DNA of 64,000 bases from Pseudomonas sp. G2-4 (GTDB lineage Bacteria > Pseudomonadota > Gammaproteobacteria > Pseudomonadales > Pseudomonadaceae). The notes beneath the pieces were generated by a model. That model searched no databases and had not been told where the DNA came from. It worked only from the letters and a program-made list of their open reading frames with translations. Of the stretch, positions 1-9,140 are shown piece after piece. The stretch covers positions 1,426,001 to 1,490,000 of the forward strand of contig NZ_CP125957.1 in NCBI RefSeq assembly GCF_030064125.1. Reading direction: 5' to 3'. The position numbers and the translations under genes were made by a program. Each line of letters opens with the position of its first letter. Positions within the stretch are counted from its first letter, which is position 1.

Positions 1-354
1 ATCAAGGGCCTGGCAGGCGCTGTCCAATGACGCAATGGCACTGCCAAAGATTTTCCGGGTGTAAGCTTCCGGGTTGTCATCGGCCTCTACCGCACGACTG
101 ACGTAAGCGGCACCGCTGGCCAGGCTTTGGGCCAGTTGCAGCTTGAGCTCCGGGTAACCGCTGACGCCGAATGAACGGCAGAAACGGTTGACGGTAGGCT
201 CGCTGACCGACGCGGCCTGGGCGAGGGCGGCGATGCTGAAGCGGGTGGCCTGCTGTGGGTTGAGCAGGATCACCTCGGCCACCTTGCGTTCGGCCTTGTT
301 CAGGTCTTCAAGGCGACTCTGGATCTGCTCCAGTAAATTTCGCACGCGGTCCAT
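1..354 (-). CDS. hexR: HexR, RpiR-family regulator of glucose metabolism (partial)
   Basis: Only the first 118 codons are present; the rest lies beyond the left edge. The protein starts [19 protein letters not shown] and has the N-terminal RpiR-type helix-turn-helix, with [21 protein letters not shown] as its recognition region at about residues 45-65. HexR represses Entner-Doudoroff genes such as zwf and eda and is released by KDPG; the effector-binding SIS domain would be in the missing part. The gene is divergent from zwf-pgl-eda, the standard Pseudomonas arrangement, and a HexR-like palindrome lies between them. The start is set by ATG at 354, just after the intergenic region. Identity rests on sequence recognition plus context. 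Confidence 0.92.
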   Translation of the reverse strand, partial: MDRVRNLLEQIQSRLEDLNKAERKVAEVILLNPQQATRFSIAALAQAASVSEPTVNRFCRSFGVSGYPELKLQLAQSLASGAAYVSRAVEADDNPEAYTRKIFGSAIASLDSACQALD

Positions 355-460
355 ACAAGATTCCTAGAAAGACGGGTCTTTGATACGACCCTTTGCGGTG
401 GCCTATCCTACTGATGGCTCCGACGGACCACCACTCGGAATCGGAATTTTCGAAAAATGT

Positions 461-476
461 TGTGGTTATTACTACA
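461..476. promoter_or_regulatory. Candidate HexR operator between hexR and zwf
   Basis: TGTGGTTATTACTACA is an imperfect 16-bp palindrome of the form TGTRGTWA/TWACYACA. It resembles the AT-rich TGTARTWWWAYTACA-type sites known for HexR proteins. It lies 66 bp before zwf and 107 bp from the hexR start, so it could serve both promoters. Confidence 0.55.
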
Positions 477-490
477 TTTCTCCTTGAGTG

Positions 491-509
491 ATACCTTAAA
501 AAAAGGTAT
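491..509. repeat. Perfect 7-bp inverted repeat in the zwf leader
   Basis: ATACCTT and AAGGTAT flank five A residues, 33 bp upstream of the zwf start. It could be a second operator half or a weak RNA hairpin. I cannot assign a binding protein. Confidence 0.4.
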
Positions 510-541
510 TTGTAGCTTAACTTGATAAAAGAACAAACATC

Positions 542-2011
542 ATGCATTCCATAACGGTTGAACCGTGCACATTTGCCTTGTTCGGCGCGTTGGGCGATCT
601 GGCCTTGCGCAAGCTTTTTCCTGCCCTTTATCAACTCGATGGCGCGGACTTGCTGCACGAGGACACGCGGATCATCGCGCTGGCCCGTGAACCCGGCAGC
701 GAGCAGCAGCACCTGGCGTTCATCGCCGCCGAGCTGCGCCGCTATGTGGGTGACAAGGACCTCAACGAAACCGTGGTCGAGCGCTTCCTGGCGCGACTGA
801 CTTACCTGCATGTGGATTTCCTCAAGGCCGACGACTACGTCGCCCTGGCCGAACGAGCCGGTTCGGCCCAACAAGTCATCGCCTATTTCGCCACTCCGGC
901 ATCGGTCTATGGCGCAATCTGCGAGAACCTGGCGAAGGTTGGCCTGAGCGAAAACACCCGTGTCGTGCTGGAGAAACCCATCGGCTCGGACCTGGAATCT
1001 TCGCGCAAGGTCAACGACGCCGTGGCGCAGTTCTTCCCGGAAAACCGCACCTATCGCATCGACCACTACCTGGGCAAAGAGACGGTTCAGAACCTGATCG
1101 CGCTGCGGTTCGCCAACAGTCTGTTCGAAACCCAGTGGAACCAGAACTACATTTCCCACGTGGAAATCACCGTGGCCGAGAAGGTCGGCATCGAAGGCCG
1201 CTGGGGCTATTTCGACAAGGCCGGCCAACTGCGGGACATGATCCAGAACCACTTGTTGCAGCTGCTGTGCCTGATCGCCATGGATCCGCCGGCGGACTTG
1301 TCCGCCGATAGCATCCGTGACGAGAAGGTCAAGGTGCTCAAGGCCCTGGCGCCCATCAGCCCGGAAGGCCTGACCACCCAAGTGGTGCGCGGCCAGTACA
1401 TCGCCGGTCACAGCGAAGGCAAGGCTGTGCCGGGTTACCTGGAAGAACCCAATTCCAACACCCAGAGCGACACCGAAACCTTCGTCGCCCTGCGCGCCGA
1501 CATTCGCAACTGGCGCTGGGCCGGGGTGCCGTTTTACCTGCGTACCGGCAAGCGCATGCCGCAAAAGCTGTCGCAGATCGTCATTCACTTCAAGGAACCG
1601 TCCCACTACATCTTCGCTCCCGAGCAGCGCCTGCAGATCAGCAACAAACTGATCATTCGCCTGCAACCGGACGAAGGGATTTCCTTGCGGGTGATGACCA
1701 AGGAGCAAGGCCTGGACAAGGGCATGCAATTGCGCAGCGGTCCGCTGCAACTCAACTTCTCCGACACCTATCGCAGCGCGCGGATACCCGATGCCTATGA
1801 GCGGTTGTTGCTGGAAGTCATGAACGGCAATCAGAACCTGTTTGTCCGTAAAGATGAAATTGAAGCCGCGTGGACGTGGTGTGACCAGCTGATCGCCGGG
1901 TGGAAGAAATCCGGTGATGCGCCCAAGCCGTACGCGGCCGGGTCCTGGGGGCCGATGAGCTCCATTGCACTGATCACGCGGGATGGGAGGTCATGGTATG
2001 GCGATATCTGA
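542..2011 (+). CDS. zwf: Glucose-6-phosphate 1-dehydrogenase
   Basis: Oxidises glucose 6-phosphate to 6-phosphogluconolactone with NAD(P)+ in the cytoplasm, the entry step of the Entner-Doudoroff and pentose phosphate routes. The 489-residue length is normal. The N-terminal dinucleotide fold shows FGALGDLA near residue 14, and the active-site signature RIDHYLGKE sits at residues 172-180. The gene overlaps pgl by 14 bp and is followed by eda, so the three are likely one HexR-controlled operon. Pseudomonads carry several zwf paralogues; the position beside hexR marks this as the glucose-catabolic copy. Confidence 0.97.
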   Translation: MHSITVEPCTFALFGALGDLALRKLFPALYQLDGADLLHEDTRIIALAREPGSEQQHLAFIAAELRRYVGDKDLNETVVERFLARLTYLHVDFLKADDYVALAERAGSAQQVIAYFATPASVYGAICENLAKVGLSENTRVVLEKPIGSDLESSRKVNDAVAQFFPENRTYRIDHYLGKETVQNLIALRFANSLFETQWNQNYISHVEITVAEKVGIEGRWGYFDKAGQLRDMIQNHLLQLLCLIAMDPPADLSADSIRDEKVKVLKALAPISPEGLTTQVVRGQYIAGHSEGKAVPGYLEEPNSNTQSDTETFVALRADIRNWRWAGVPFYLRTGKRMPQKLSQIVIHFKEPSHYIFAPEQRLQISNKLIIRLQPDEGISLRVMTKEQGLDKGMQLRSGPLQLNFSDTYRSARIPDAYERLLLEVMNGNQNLFVRKDEIEAAWTWCDQLIAGWKKSGDAPKPYAAGSWGPMSSIALITRDGRSWYGDI

Positions 2012-2711
2012 AGTGAAGCTGCCCCAGGGCGTCAGCGCCCTGGAATTCAAAAGCCCGGTGTTGCTGGCTGAAGGCTTGGCGTTGAAAGTGGCCGAGCAGT
2101 TGCGTGGTGCGATTGACGCACGTGGCGCGGCGACCCTGGTGGTGTCCGGCGGTCGTAGCCCGGTGGCATTTTTCCAGAGCCTGGCCAAACAGGCACTGGA
2201 CTGGTCGAAAGTGGTGGTGAGCCTGGCCGATGAGCGCTGGGTGCCGGTTGAACATGCCGACAGCAATGCCGGCCTGCTCAAGCGTTATCTGCTGCAAGGT
2301 GCTGCGGCCAAGGCCCAGTTCCTCAGCCTTTACAGTGCCAGCGCCAACCTGGAAGCGGCAGCCGAACAGGCGGATCGCTTGCTGGCCGAGTTGCCTCCCA
2401 TCGACGTGCTGATATTGGGCATGGGCGACGACGGGCACACCGCCTCGCTGTTCCCTGACAGCCCGAACCTGGCCGAAGCCTTGGATGCCAACGGTACGCG
2501 CCGTTGCTGGCCGATGTTGGCGCCGACCGTGCCGCACCAGCGCTTGACCATGAGTCGCGCCTTGCTGGCCTCGGCAAAACACAAGGTGCTGTCGATTTCC
2601 GGTCAGTCGAAATTGACCACCCTGAACGCCGCAGTGGCCGGTGACGATGTCGCCGAAATGCCGATCCGCGCGTTTTTGCAACCTACGTTAGAGATTTACT
2701 GGTGCCCATGA
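1998..2711 (+). CDS. pgl: 6-phosphogluconolactonase
   Basis: Hydrolyses 6-phosphogluconolactone made by Zwf to 6-phosphogluconate. The protein has 237 residues if it begins at [11 protein letters not shown]; an in-frame ATG 15 bp upstream is possible but lies deeper inside zwf. Family motifs visible are [16 protein letters not shown] and [13 protein letters not shown]. The 14-bp overlap with zwf suggests translational coupling. Its last codons overlap the possible upstream start codons of eda, but not the start chosen for eda here. Confidence 0.95.
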   Translation: MAISEVKLPQGVSALEFKSPVLLAEGLALKVAEQLRGAIDARGAATLVVSGGRSPVAFFQSLAKQALDWSKVVVSLADERWVPVEHADSNAGLLKRYLLQGAAAKAQFLSLYSASANLEAAAEQADRLLAELPPIDVLILGMGDDGHTASLFPDSPNLAEALDANGTRRCWPMLAPTVPHQRLTMSRALLASAKHKVLSISGQSKLTTLNAAVAGDDVAEMPIRAFLQPTLEIYWCP

Positions 2712-2728
2712 ACCAAGGATCAGCCGCT

Positions 2729-3394
2729 ATGACAAACCCATCCCCGACCGTTTCCATGGCGGACAAAGTGACCCTGATCGACAGCCTCTGCGCCAAGGCG
2801 CGGATCCTGCCGGTGATCACCATCGCCCGCGAACAGGACATTCTGCCGCTGGCCGACGCCTTGGCCGCGGGTGGCTTGACCGCGTTGGAGGTGACCTTGC
2901 GTTCCCAGTACGGGCTCAAGGCCATCCAGGTGTTGCGTGAGCAGCGTCCGGAACTGGTGACCGGCGCTGGCACCGTACTCGACCGTCACATGCTGGCCGC
3001 CGCCGAGGCTGCCGGTTCGCAGTTCATCGTCACGCCGGGCATCACCCGTGATCTGCTCGAGGCCAGCGTCCAGAGCCCGATTCCGTTGCTGCCGGGCATC
3101 AGTAACGCTTCCGGCATCATGGAAGGCTATGGCCTGGGTTATCGCCGCTTCAAACTGTTCCCGGCGGAAGTCAGCGGCGGCGTTGCGGCCATCAAGGCCC
3201 TGGGTGGCCCGTTCGGCGAAGTGAAATTCTGCCCGACCGGTGGCGTGAGCCCGGCCAACATCAAGAGCTACATGGCGTTGAAAAACGTGATGTGCGTGGG
3301 GGGCAGTTGGATGCTTGATCCGGAGTGGATCAAGAACGGCGACTGGGCCCGCATCCAGGAATGCACCGCCGAGGCATTGGCGCTGCTGGACTGA
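2729..3394 (+). CDS. eda: KDPG aldolase (2-keto-3-deoxy-6-phosphogluconate aldolase)
   Basis: Cleaves KDPG to pyruvate and glyceraldehyde 3-phosphate, completing the Entner-Doudoroff path. The class I aldolase features RILPVITI, GAGTVLD and the Schiff-base lysine in RRFKLFPAE are present, at 221 residues. I chose ATG 2729 because AAGGA lies 9 bases ahead of it. A GTG at 2702 and an ATG at 2708 are in frame, would overlap pgl and add 7-9 residues. A strong terminator follows. Confidence 0.95.
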   Translation: MTNPSPTVSMADKVTLIDSLCAKARILPVITIAREQDILPLADALAAGGLTALEVTLRSQYGLKAIQVLREQRPELVTGAGTVLDRHMLAAAEAAGSQFIVTPGITRDLLEASVQSPIPLLPGISNASGIMEGYGLGYRRFKLFPAEVSGGVAAIKALGGPFGEVKFCPTGGVSPANIKSYMALKNVMCVGGSWMLDPEWIKNGDWARIQECTAEALALLD

Positions 3395-3432
3395 TTGTTT
3401 TACCGAAACCTCGTTGGGTGTTCTACGGCTTT

Positions 3433-3466
3433 ACGGTGCGCTTGGTCGGCGCGCCGTTTTTTTTTG
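3433..3466 (+). terminator. Rho-independent terminator after eda
   Basis: ACGGTGCGC pairs with GCGCGCCGT (one T-G pair) around a 7-base loop and is followed by nine T residues. It closes the zwf-pgl-eda operon. Confidence 0.8.
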
Positions 3467-3535
3467 CCCGGGATTTTGTACCGCGCATGACGGTACAACA
3501 TTACGTCCTTGTATGACGGCACGACACTAAGCTCT

Positions 3536-3668
3536 TGTGGCGAGGGAGCTTGCTCCCGCTGGGTCGCGCAGCGGCCCCAAAACCTGGCGACGCGGTGTAT
3601 CAGATTGATTGAGCGGTCCTTGAGGAGGGCTGCTGCGCAGCCCAGCGGGAGCAAGCTCCCTCGCCACA
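3536..3668. repeat. REP pair (REPIN), family A
   Basis: Begins TGTGGCGAGGGAGCTTGCT and ends with the reverse complement, AGCAAGCTCCCTCGCCACA, so two REP units face each other around about 85 bp. This is the commonest repeat in the window and sits between convergent eda and the class V enzyme. Confidence 0.88.
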
Positions 3669-3669
3669 A

Positions 3670-4857
3670 CTATGTTCGGCTCAATTCCAGCAGCGCCTGG
3701 ACCAACCGCTGGATATCACTGGCCAGGGTCGTCAGCCCCGGTGTGATACGGATGCACGGCCCCACGCTGGTGTGGCGCACCACGGTGAAGATCCCATAAT
3801 CATTGAGCAATCGATCGGCCATCGCCTGCTGGTCCGTCTGGGCGGTGAAGCGCATCGAGGTAATGCCGCAATACAGGCTCGGATCGTCCGGAGTCATGAC
3901 TTCGATGCCCGGTACATCCCGCACGGCGTTCACCCACAGGTCCCGTAGATACTTGAGCCGCGCGCCCTTGGCCGCAGCGCCGCCCAGGGCATAGTGTTCC
4001 TCGAACACCAGGGGCAGGGTCAGCAGGGCCGGGATATTGGGCGTGCTGTGGGGTGTGCGCGAACGAATGTCGGTGACGGGATAATGCCCTTCGTCCATGT
4101 CCGGATCGATGTCGGCCAGCCGCTGCGGCGCAATGTACAAAAAACCCAGGACCAGGGGCCCGCCGATCCACTTCTGCAAATTGAACCCGGCGAAGTGAAT
4201 GCCGAGTTTCTGGATGTCGAAATCGATCTGCCCCAAGGCATGGGCCCCATCGAGAATGATATCGACGTCAAACTCACGCGCGGTCTCGGCGATGGCCTGG
4301 ACCGGCATCACCAGCCCGGTGAGGTGGTTGACGTAGGTCAGCACCATCAGCTTCACGCGAGGGTGGTCAATGAACGCTTTGCGATAGGTGCCCACCAGGC
4401 TTTCCAGGCTGGCGGGGTGCTGGTGGACCAGTTCGATCACCTCGGCGCCACGCTGTCGGGCGAGCCAGTACATCGCGCTTTTGACCGCGGCGTATTCCAG
4501 GTCACAGACCAGCACCTGATCGCCCGGCTTCAGCTTGTTGTAGTTGCGGATCAAGGTTTGCAGGGCGTCCACCGCGCTGGTGGCCATCGCCACGGTTTGC
4601 GGTGATACGTGGATCAGTTGCGCCACCTGGCGGCGAATCGCTTCGCCCTGTTCCTGGTCGAAATGCTGGCGCACATACACCGAATTGCTGCGGTTGATGA
4701 AGGCGATATTGCGCTGGTATTCCTCGACCACGGTTCGTGACATTCGCCCGAAATAGCCGTTTTCCAGGTTGAGCGGCCCCTCGGTGTCGACCTCATAACG
4801 GCCGACATAGATCTGCCAGAAGGCTTCATCGTGGGCGCGCAGGGTGTTTTCGGGCAT
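3670..4857 (-). CDS. Class V PLP-dependent enzyme, isopenicillin-N-epimerase/cysteine-desulfurase-like
   Basis: A 395-residue fold-type I PLP enzyme. It has the cofactor-binding aspartate in ILDGAHALGQ (D203) and a candidate Schiff-base lysine in FNLQKWIGG (K229). The overall pattern is closest to CefD-type epimerases and other class V aminotransferases. There is no obvious catalytic cysteine loop near the C-terminus as in true NifS/IscS proteins, so desulfurase activity is not supported. The substrate is unknown. It lies 18 bp downstream of the DUF3820 gene on the same strand and is probably cotranscribed with it. The stop codon abuts a REP pair. Confidence 0.82.
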   Translation of the reverse strand: MPENTLRAHDEAFWQIYVGRYEVDTEGPLNLENGYFGRMSRTVVEEYQRNIAFINRSNSVYVRQHFDQEQGEAIRRQVAQLIHVSPQTVAMATSAVDALQTLIRNYNKLKPGDQVLVCDLEYAAVKSAMYWLARQRGAEVIELVHQHPASLESLVGTYRKAFIDHPRVKLMVLTYVNHLTGLVMPVQAIAETAREFDVDIILDGAHALGQIDFDIQKLGIHFAGFNLQKWIGGPLVLGFLYIAPQRLADIDPDMDEGHYPVTDIRSRTPHSTPNIPALLTLPLVFEEHYALGGAAAKGARLKYLRDLWVNAVRDVPGIEVMTPDDPSLYCGITSMRFTAQTDQQAMADRLLNDYGIFTVVRHTSVGPCIRITPGLTTLASDIQRLVQALLELSRT

Positions 4858-4875
4858 GGGAGGTGGCTCAATCAG

Positions 4876-5112
4876 TCAATGGCGAGGCTTGGGTTTGCCG
4901 TGCTTGGCGCGCAAGGGGTCGAGCAGATCCGACAGGCCGTTGTGGTCGATTTCCTGCATCAGCGCCAGTAAACCGCCCAGTTCCCCGTGGGGAAAACCTT
5001 CGCGGGCGAACCAGTTCAAGTATTGGCCGGGCAGGTCGGCGAGGATTCGCCCCTTGTATTTCCCAAAGGGCATCTGGCGTGTGACCAGCAGTTCGAGCTT
5101 TTCCGGGTTCAT
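4876..5112 (-). CDS. DUF3820 family protein (putative quorum-sensing-regulated virulence factor family)
   Basis: A compact 78-residue soluble protein with the family core MPFGKYKG, LPGQYLNWFAREGFP and a basic C-terminus (KHGKPKPRH). The family is named after a P. aeruginosa member, but no biochemical role is established. The same core occurs as an accessory domain in some exonucleases, which hints at nucleic-acid handling; that is only inference. It is the first gene of a likely two-gene operon with the class V PLP enzyme. Confidence 0.82.
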   Translation of the reverse strand: MNPEKLELLVTRQMPFGKYKGRILADLPGQYLNWFAREGFPHGELGGLLALMQEIDHNGLSDLLDPLRAKHGKPKPRH

Positions 5113-5257
5113 GGCAATCGTCTTGATTCAAACAGCTTGGAAAATACAGGCATTCTGCATGCAGGCCAAATGACAGATCATGCAAATAACGCGGATACAG
5201 ATTTCAGTAATTATGCTAAGTAATTGATTTTAAATTGAATTTTAAGTGCGATTGGGC

Positions 5258-5273
5258 TGGCACGACCGATGCA
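5258..5273 (+). promoter_or_regulatory. Candidate sigma-54 promoter
   Basis: TGGCACGACCGATGCA has GG and GC separated by exactly 10 bases and matches the -24/-12 consensus TGGCACG-N4-TTGCA except for one base. Transcription would start near 5284, about 35 bp before the DUF2383 gene. AT-rich DNA at 5216-5247 could accommodate IHF. Confidence 0.6.
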
Positions 5274-5317
5274 ATATCCCTTGCAGGTTTTCTATTCACC
5301 CGCAAAGGAACTGAAAA

Positions 5318-5785
5318 ATGACCGACATTAATAAAGAATCCATTTCCGTCCTGAATGACCTGATCGAGACCAGCAAAGATGGTCAGGAAGGCTTCAAGAC
5401 CTGCGCCGAAGACATCAAGCACCCAGAACTCAAGTCGCTGTTTGTCCAGCGCGCCGCCGATTGCGCCACCGCTGCTGCCGAACTGCAAGCTGCCGTTCGT
5501 GCGCTGGGCGGCGACCCGGAAACTTCTACCAGCGTAGCCGGTGACCTGCACCGCCGTTGGGTAGACGTGAAATCCATGTTCACTGGTAAGGACGAGGAAG
5601 CGGTGCTCAACGAAGCCGAGCGCGGCGAAGATCACGCCCTCAAGGCTTACCGTGAAGCCCTGGAGAAGATCACTAAGCACAACCTGGTGGGCATTCGTGA
5701 TCTGGTTGAACGTCAGTACCATGGCGTGCAACGCAACCATGACCAGGTCAAGGCCCTGCGTAACCAGGCGCGCGCCCGTTCTTAA
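5318..5785 (+). CDS. DUF2383 / PA2169-family four-helix protein
   Basis: A 155-residue soluble, charged and almost wholly helical protein. It has the ferritin-like DUF2383 pattern: ISVLNDLIETSKDGQEGF near the N-terminus, then CAEDIKHPELKSLF and a late ERQYHGVQRNHDQV helix. PA2169-type proteins are stress-associated, but their reaction is unknown. The start has a good RBS (AAAGGAACTGAAAA). A sigma-54-like promoter lies 45 bp upstream and a strong terminator follows, so it appears to be transcribed alone. Confidence 0.88.
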   Translation: MTDINKESISVLNDLIETSKDGQEGFKTCAEDIKHPELKSLFVQRAADCATAAAELQAAVRALGGDPETSTSVAGDLHRRWVDVKSMFTGKDEEAVLNEAERGEDHALKAYREALEKITKHNLVGIRDLVERQYHGVQRNHDQVKALRNQARARS

Positions 5786-5800
5786 ACGCGCCCTGAACTA

Positions 5801-5830
5801 AAAAAACGCCAGCTTGCCTGGCGTTTTTTT
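5801..5830 (+). terminator. Bidirectional rho-independent terminator
   Basis: AAAAAACGCCAG and CTGGCGTTTTTT form a 12-bp perfect stem with a 5-base loop, directly after the DUF2383 gene. A and T runs on both sides let it work in either direction. Confidence 0.88.
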
Positions 5831-5844
5831 GTGGCAAAGATTTA

Positions 5845-5940
5845 CCTGTGGCGAGGGAGCTTGCTCCCGCTGGGCTGCGCAGCAGCCCCAAAGCGAGGGT
5901 CGCTTCGCAACCCAGCGGGAGCAAGCTCCCTCGCCACAGG
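5845..5940. repeat. REP pair (REPIN), family A
   Basis: CCTGTGGCGAGGGAGCTTGC at the left mirrors the right end GCAAGCTCCCTCGCCACAGG. The inner part (GGGCTGCGCAGCAGCCCC) is itself palindromic. It sits between the terminator and the FUSC gene. Confidence 0.88.
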
Positions 5941-6056
5941 TGTGTATTTCTTGACAACATCTATGGACTCACATAGTTAGCTAGCTAATAATTACGCCAG
6001 CCAATCCCCCCGTATTGCATCTATCGTTATCGCATTCCCAGAAAGAGTTTTTTCGC

Positions 6057-8057
6057 GTGCCCATTACCCTCCAGGCCTTGTTCGCCCCCGACCGCCTCGC
6101 TGTGCAATTCGCCATCAAAACCGTACTGGGTGGCGGACTGGCGCTGTGGCTGGCGTTGCGCTGGGGGCTGGAACAGCCGTCATGGGCGCTGATGACCGCG
6201 TTCATCGTCGCCCAGCCGTTGTCCGGGATGGTGGTGCAGAAAGGCTTGGCGCGTTTGCTCGGCACGCTGGTGGGGACGGTCATGTCGGTGGTGTTCATGG
6301 GCCTGTTCGCCCAGGCGCCGTGGTTGTTCCTGCTGGCGCTGGCACTGTGGCTGGGCCTGTGCACCGCCTGTTCGACGCTGTTGCGTAGCGCCTGGTCCTA
6401 TTCATTCGTACTGGCCGGGTACACGGTGGCGATCATCGCGTTGCCGGCCATTGCGCATCCGCTGGCGGTGTTCGATCAGGCCGTGGCGCGCTGTACCGAG
6501 ATCAGCCTGGGGATTGTCTGTGCCACGGCGGCCAGTGCCTTGCTCTGGCCGTTGCGGGTCGAGCGGCAATTGGCCGGTCAGGCCCGTGCCGCCTGGCAGA
6601 GCGGCATGCAGGCGGCCCGGGCCACCCTGGCCGGCGATGCACAGGCCCGTAAAGGATTGCTGGAAATCCTCGGCAAGATCGTCGCGGTGGATGCCCAGCG
6701 CGAACACGCCTGGTTCGAAGGAGGCCTTGGCCGGCAGCGGGCTCGGGCCATCAGCGGGTTGAGCCAGAAGTTGTTGATGCTGCTGCGCCTGTCCCGCTCG
6801 GTGCGCCGCCAATGGCAACAGCTCGAACCCGAGGAGGCCGAGGCCCTCCAGCCGTGGATGAGCGAAGTGCAGCAAGCCCTCGCTGCCGACAGCGCGACCC
6901 TGCAAGCCTTGCGTCCCCGGGTATGGGATGCGTCTCATGATCCACAGATCAGCTCGGCGCAAAGTTATTGCCTGGCCCGTTTCGCCTTGTTGCTCGACAC
7001 CGCTCTGGCCGCCTGCGCCGCGTTGACGGCCGTGCAAGAGGGCCGAGAGGCGACGGACCCGCCGCGAACCCTGGCGCCTCACCGTGATCTGTCCCTGGCC
7101 ATGGTGTTCGGTGCCCGCAGCGCCTTGGCCTTCCTGGCTGTGGCCTGTTTCTGGCTGGCGACGGCCTGGCCCGCCGCCTCGGGCGCGCTGGTGCTCACCT
7201 GCGTGGTGTGCAGCCTGTTCGCCAGTCGCGAAAACGGCGCGCAGATCGGCATGAGCTTCCTGCGGGGCATCCTGTTGGCGGTACCGACGGCGTTTGTAAT
7301 CGGTGAGATCGTGCTGCCGCAGTGGAGCAGCTTCGCGATGCTCTGCATGGCCATGGGTGTGCCGTTGTTTTTCGGGGCGCTGGGCATGGCCAAGCCGCAG
7401 ATATTCGCCACGGCCACGTCGTTCTGCCTGCATTTCGTGGTGCTGGTGTCGCCGCTCAACGCCATGAAATACGACGTCGCGACCTTCTTCAACAACGCCC
7501 AGGCCATGATGATTGGCGTCGGTGCGGCGGTGCTGGCGTTCAATCTGCTGATTTTGCGCGACCCGGCCTGGCACAGCCGCCGCTTGCTGGCCGCGACCCT
7601 CCACGATCTGGTGCGCCTGACCCGGCGCAATCTGCGCGGCGCCGAGAGTTGGTTCGGTGGGCGCATGGCTGACCGCCTATTGCAACTGGCGCGGCATTAT
7701 CCCGAGCTGCCGGTGCCGGCGCGCAGTCGTTGGGATGATGGATTGCTGGGCTTGGACGTAGGTGATGAGCTGCTGCATTTGCGCCTGAGCCTGGCCGTCG
7801 CCCAAGTGCCCGATACCCTGGCCCAGCGCCGTTACTTCGAAACGTTGGAGCACGTGCTCGAACAAGGCCCGGTCGGTAGTCAGGCCGATGCACTGGCCCC
7901 GGCGAGCGCTGAGTTCCTGAAAGTGTTGTCGACGCAACCGTCCGGTGATGCGTTGAAGCTGGCCAAGGGTGCGGTGGTGCAATTGCAGAACAGTTGGCGT
8001 GCCTGGTGCCGCCAGCACGAACCTGAACGACAGGAGCACAGCCATGGGCTTGCGTGA
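6057..8057 (+). CDS. FUSC-family inner-membrane efflux protein (AaeB-like)
   Basis: A polytopic protein of about 666 residues with the FUSC/AaeB organisation: a hydrophobic N-terminal bundle (residues 15-170), a soluble region, then a second bundle (about 345-500) and a soluble tail. AaeB-type proteins export aromatic carboxylic acids or other weak acids, working with an HlyD-like adaptor. Both partners, the DUF1656 protein and the HlyD protein, follow in an overlapping operon. I chose GTG 6057 because AGAAAGAG sits 9 bases upstream; a TTG at 6015 would add 14 residues. The substrate is not evident from sequence. Confidence 0.85.
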   Translation: MPITLQALFAPDRLAVQFAIKTVLGGGLALWLALRWGLEQPSWALMTAFIVAQPLSGMVVQKGLARLLGTLVGTVMSVVFMGLFAQAPWLFLLALALWLGLCTACSTLLRSAWSYSFVLAGYTVAIIALPAIAHPLAVFDQAVARCTEISLGIVCATAASALLWPLRVERQLAGQARAAWQSGMQAARATLAGDAQARKGLLEILGKIVAVDAQREHAWFEGGLGRQRARAISGLSQKLLMLLRLSRSVRRQWQQLEPEEAEALQPWMSEVQQALAADSATLQALRPRVWDASHDPQISSAQSYCLARFALLLDTALAACAALTAVQEGREATDPPRTLAPHRDLSLAMVFGARSALAFLAVACFWLATAWPAASGALVLTCVVCSLFASRENGAQIGMSFLRGILLAVPTAFVIGEIVLPQWSSFAMLCMAMGVPLFFGALGMAKPQIFATATSFCLHFVVLVSPLNAMKYDVATFFNNAQAMMIGVGAAVLAFNLLILRDPAWHSRRLLAATLHDLVRLTRRNLRGAESWFGGRMADRLLQLARHYPELPVPARSRWDDGLLGLDVGDELLHLRLSLAVAQVPDTLAQRRYFETLEHVLEQGPVGSQADALAPASAEFLKVLSTQPSGDALKLAKGAVVQLQNSWRAWCRQHEPERQEHSHGLA

Positions 8058-8250
8058 GTGGTCGATCGGCGGGGTGTTGCTCAGCCCGTTCCTGATTTAT
8101 GTGGTGCTGGCCTTGCTGGTGACCGGTGCGCTGCGCCTGTTGCTCAGCCTGGTGCCGGCCGGGCGCTGGATCTGGCATGAAGCCTTGTTCGACTGCGCCC
8201 TGTATGTCTGTGTCCTGACTGTTATTACCGTGGTCCTCGGGCCGCTATAG
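8044..8250 (+). CDS. DUF1656 small membrane protein
   Basis: A 68-residue protein with two hydrophobic segments (about residues 10-33 and 47-66) and the family opening MGLREWSIGGVLLSPFL. DUF1656 proteins, like E. coli AaeX, are regularly encoded between FUSC and HlyD components of efflux systems; their own role is unclear. It overlaps the FUSC gene by 14 bp, and the HlyD-type gene starts 9 bp after its stop. Confidence 0.9.
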   Translation: MGLREWSIGGVLLSPFLIYVVLALLVTGALRLLLSLVPAGRWIWHEALFDCALYVCVLTVITVVLGPL

Positions 8251-8259
8251 GAGTTGAAC

Positions 8260-9123
8260 ATGCGTACCTCCGTACGTGTCGCCGTCACGCTGGGCGTGGT
8301 GGTCGTGGCGATCTTCGCCGGTTTTCATTTGTGGCAGTACTACATGCTCACGCCGTGGACTCGCGATGCGCGGATTCGCGCCGATGTGGTGGTGATCGCG
8401 CCCGACGTGTCGGGTTGGGTGCGCGAGCTCAAGGCTGTGGATAACCAGGCAGTCAAGGCCGGTGATCTATTGCTGAGTGTCGATCGCGAGCGTTTCGAGG
8501 CTGCGGTGGAGAAAGCTCGGGCGGTGGTCCAGACCCGTCAGCAGCAATTGAGCCTGCGCGAACACGAAGCCAGTCGTCGCGCTGCCCTGGGGCCCCAGGC
8601 CATCAGTGCCGAGCTGCGGGAGAATGCCCAGATCAACGCCGGCATCGCCCGGGGCGAACTGCGTGAAGCCCAGGCTGAGGCCAAGGTCGCCGAGCTCAAT
8701 CTGACTCGCAGCAAGGTCCTGGCCCCGCGCAGCGGCCACATTACCAACCTGCGCCTGGCCGAAGGCAATTACGTGAACGCCGGACAACCGGTCATGGCGC
8801 TGATCGATGATTCGACGTTTTATGTGCAGGCCTATTTCGAAGAAACCAAGCTGTCGAGGATTCGTGTGGGCGACCCGGTCAAGATCTGGCTGATGAGCGC
8901 CGACCATGCGCTGGGGGGGCATGTCGAAAGCATCAGCCGCGGTATCACCGACCGCAACACCAACCCCGATGCGCAGTTACTGGCGGAGGTTGAGCCGACC
9001 TTCAACTGGGTGCGCCTGGCCCAGCGGATTCCGGTTCGGATCAAACTGGACAAGGTCCCGGAAGGGGTGAGCCTGAGTGCGGGGATGACGGCGAGTGTGC
9101 AGGTGCAGGAAGACCATCAATAG
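8260..9123 (+). CDS. HlyD-family periplasmic adaptor (AaeA-like)
   Basis: A 287-residue membrane-fusion protein: one N-terminal transmembrane anchor (about residues 8-25), a biotinyl-lipoyl-like half (VVIAPDVSGWVRELKAVDNQ), a helical hairpin of about 50 residues rich in Q, E, A and R, and a beta-barrel region with LIDDSTFYVQAYFEE. It would join the FUSC protein to an outer-membrane channel, but no channel gene is present, so a shared TolC/OprM-type protein is likely. ATG 8260 has TAGGAG 6 bases upstream. It is the last gene of the three-gene operon. Confidence 0.88.
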   Translation: MRTSVRVAVTLGVVVVAIFAGFHLWQYYMLTPWTRDARIRADVVVIAPDVSGWVRELKAVDNQAVKAGDLLLSVDRERFEAAVEKARAVVQTRQQQLSLREHEASRRAALGPQAISAELRENAQINAGIARGELREAQAEAKVAELNLTRSKVLAPRSGHITNLRLAEGNYVNAGQPVMALIDDSTFYVQAYFEETKLSRIRVGDPVKIWLMSADHALGGHVESISRGITDRNTNPDAQLLAEVEPTFNWVRLAQRIPVRIKLDKVPEGVSLSAGMTASVQVQEDHQ

Positions 9124-9140
9124 TTGCCGCGCCGCGTTCC

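Noticed and set aside
3536..5940. REP pairs as possible CRISPR repeats or transposon ends
   Set aside because: Units are inverted pairs at scattered sites, with no regular spacers, transposase or target duplication.
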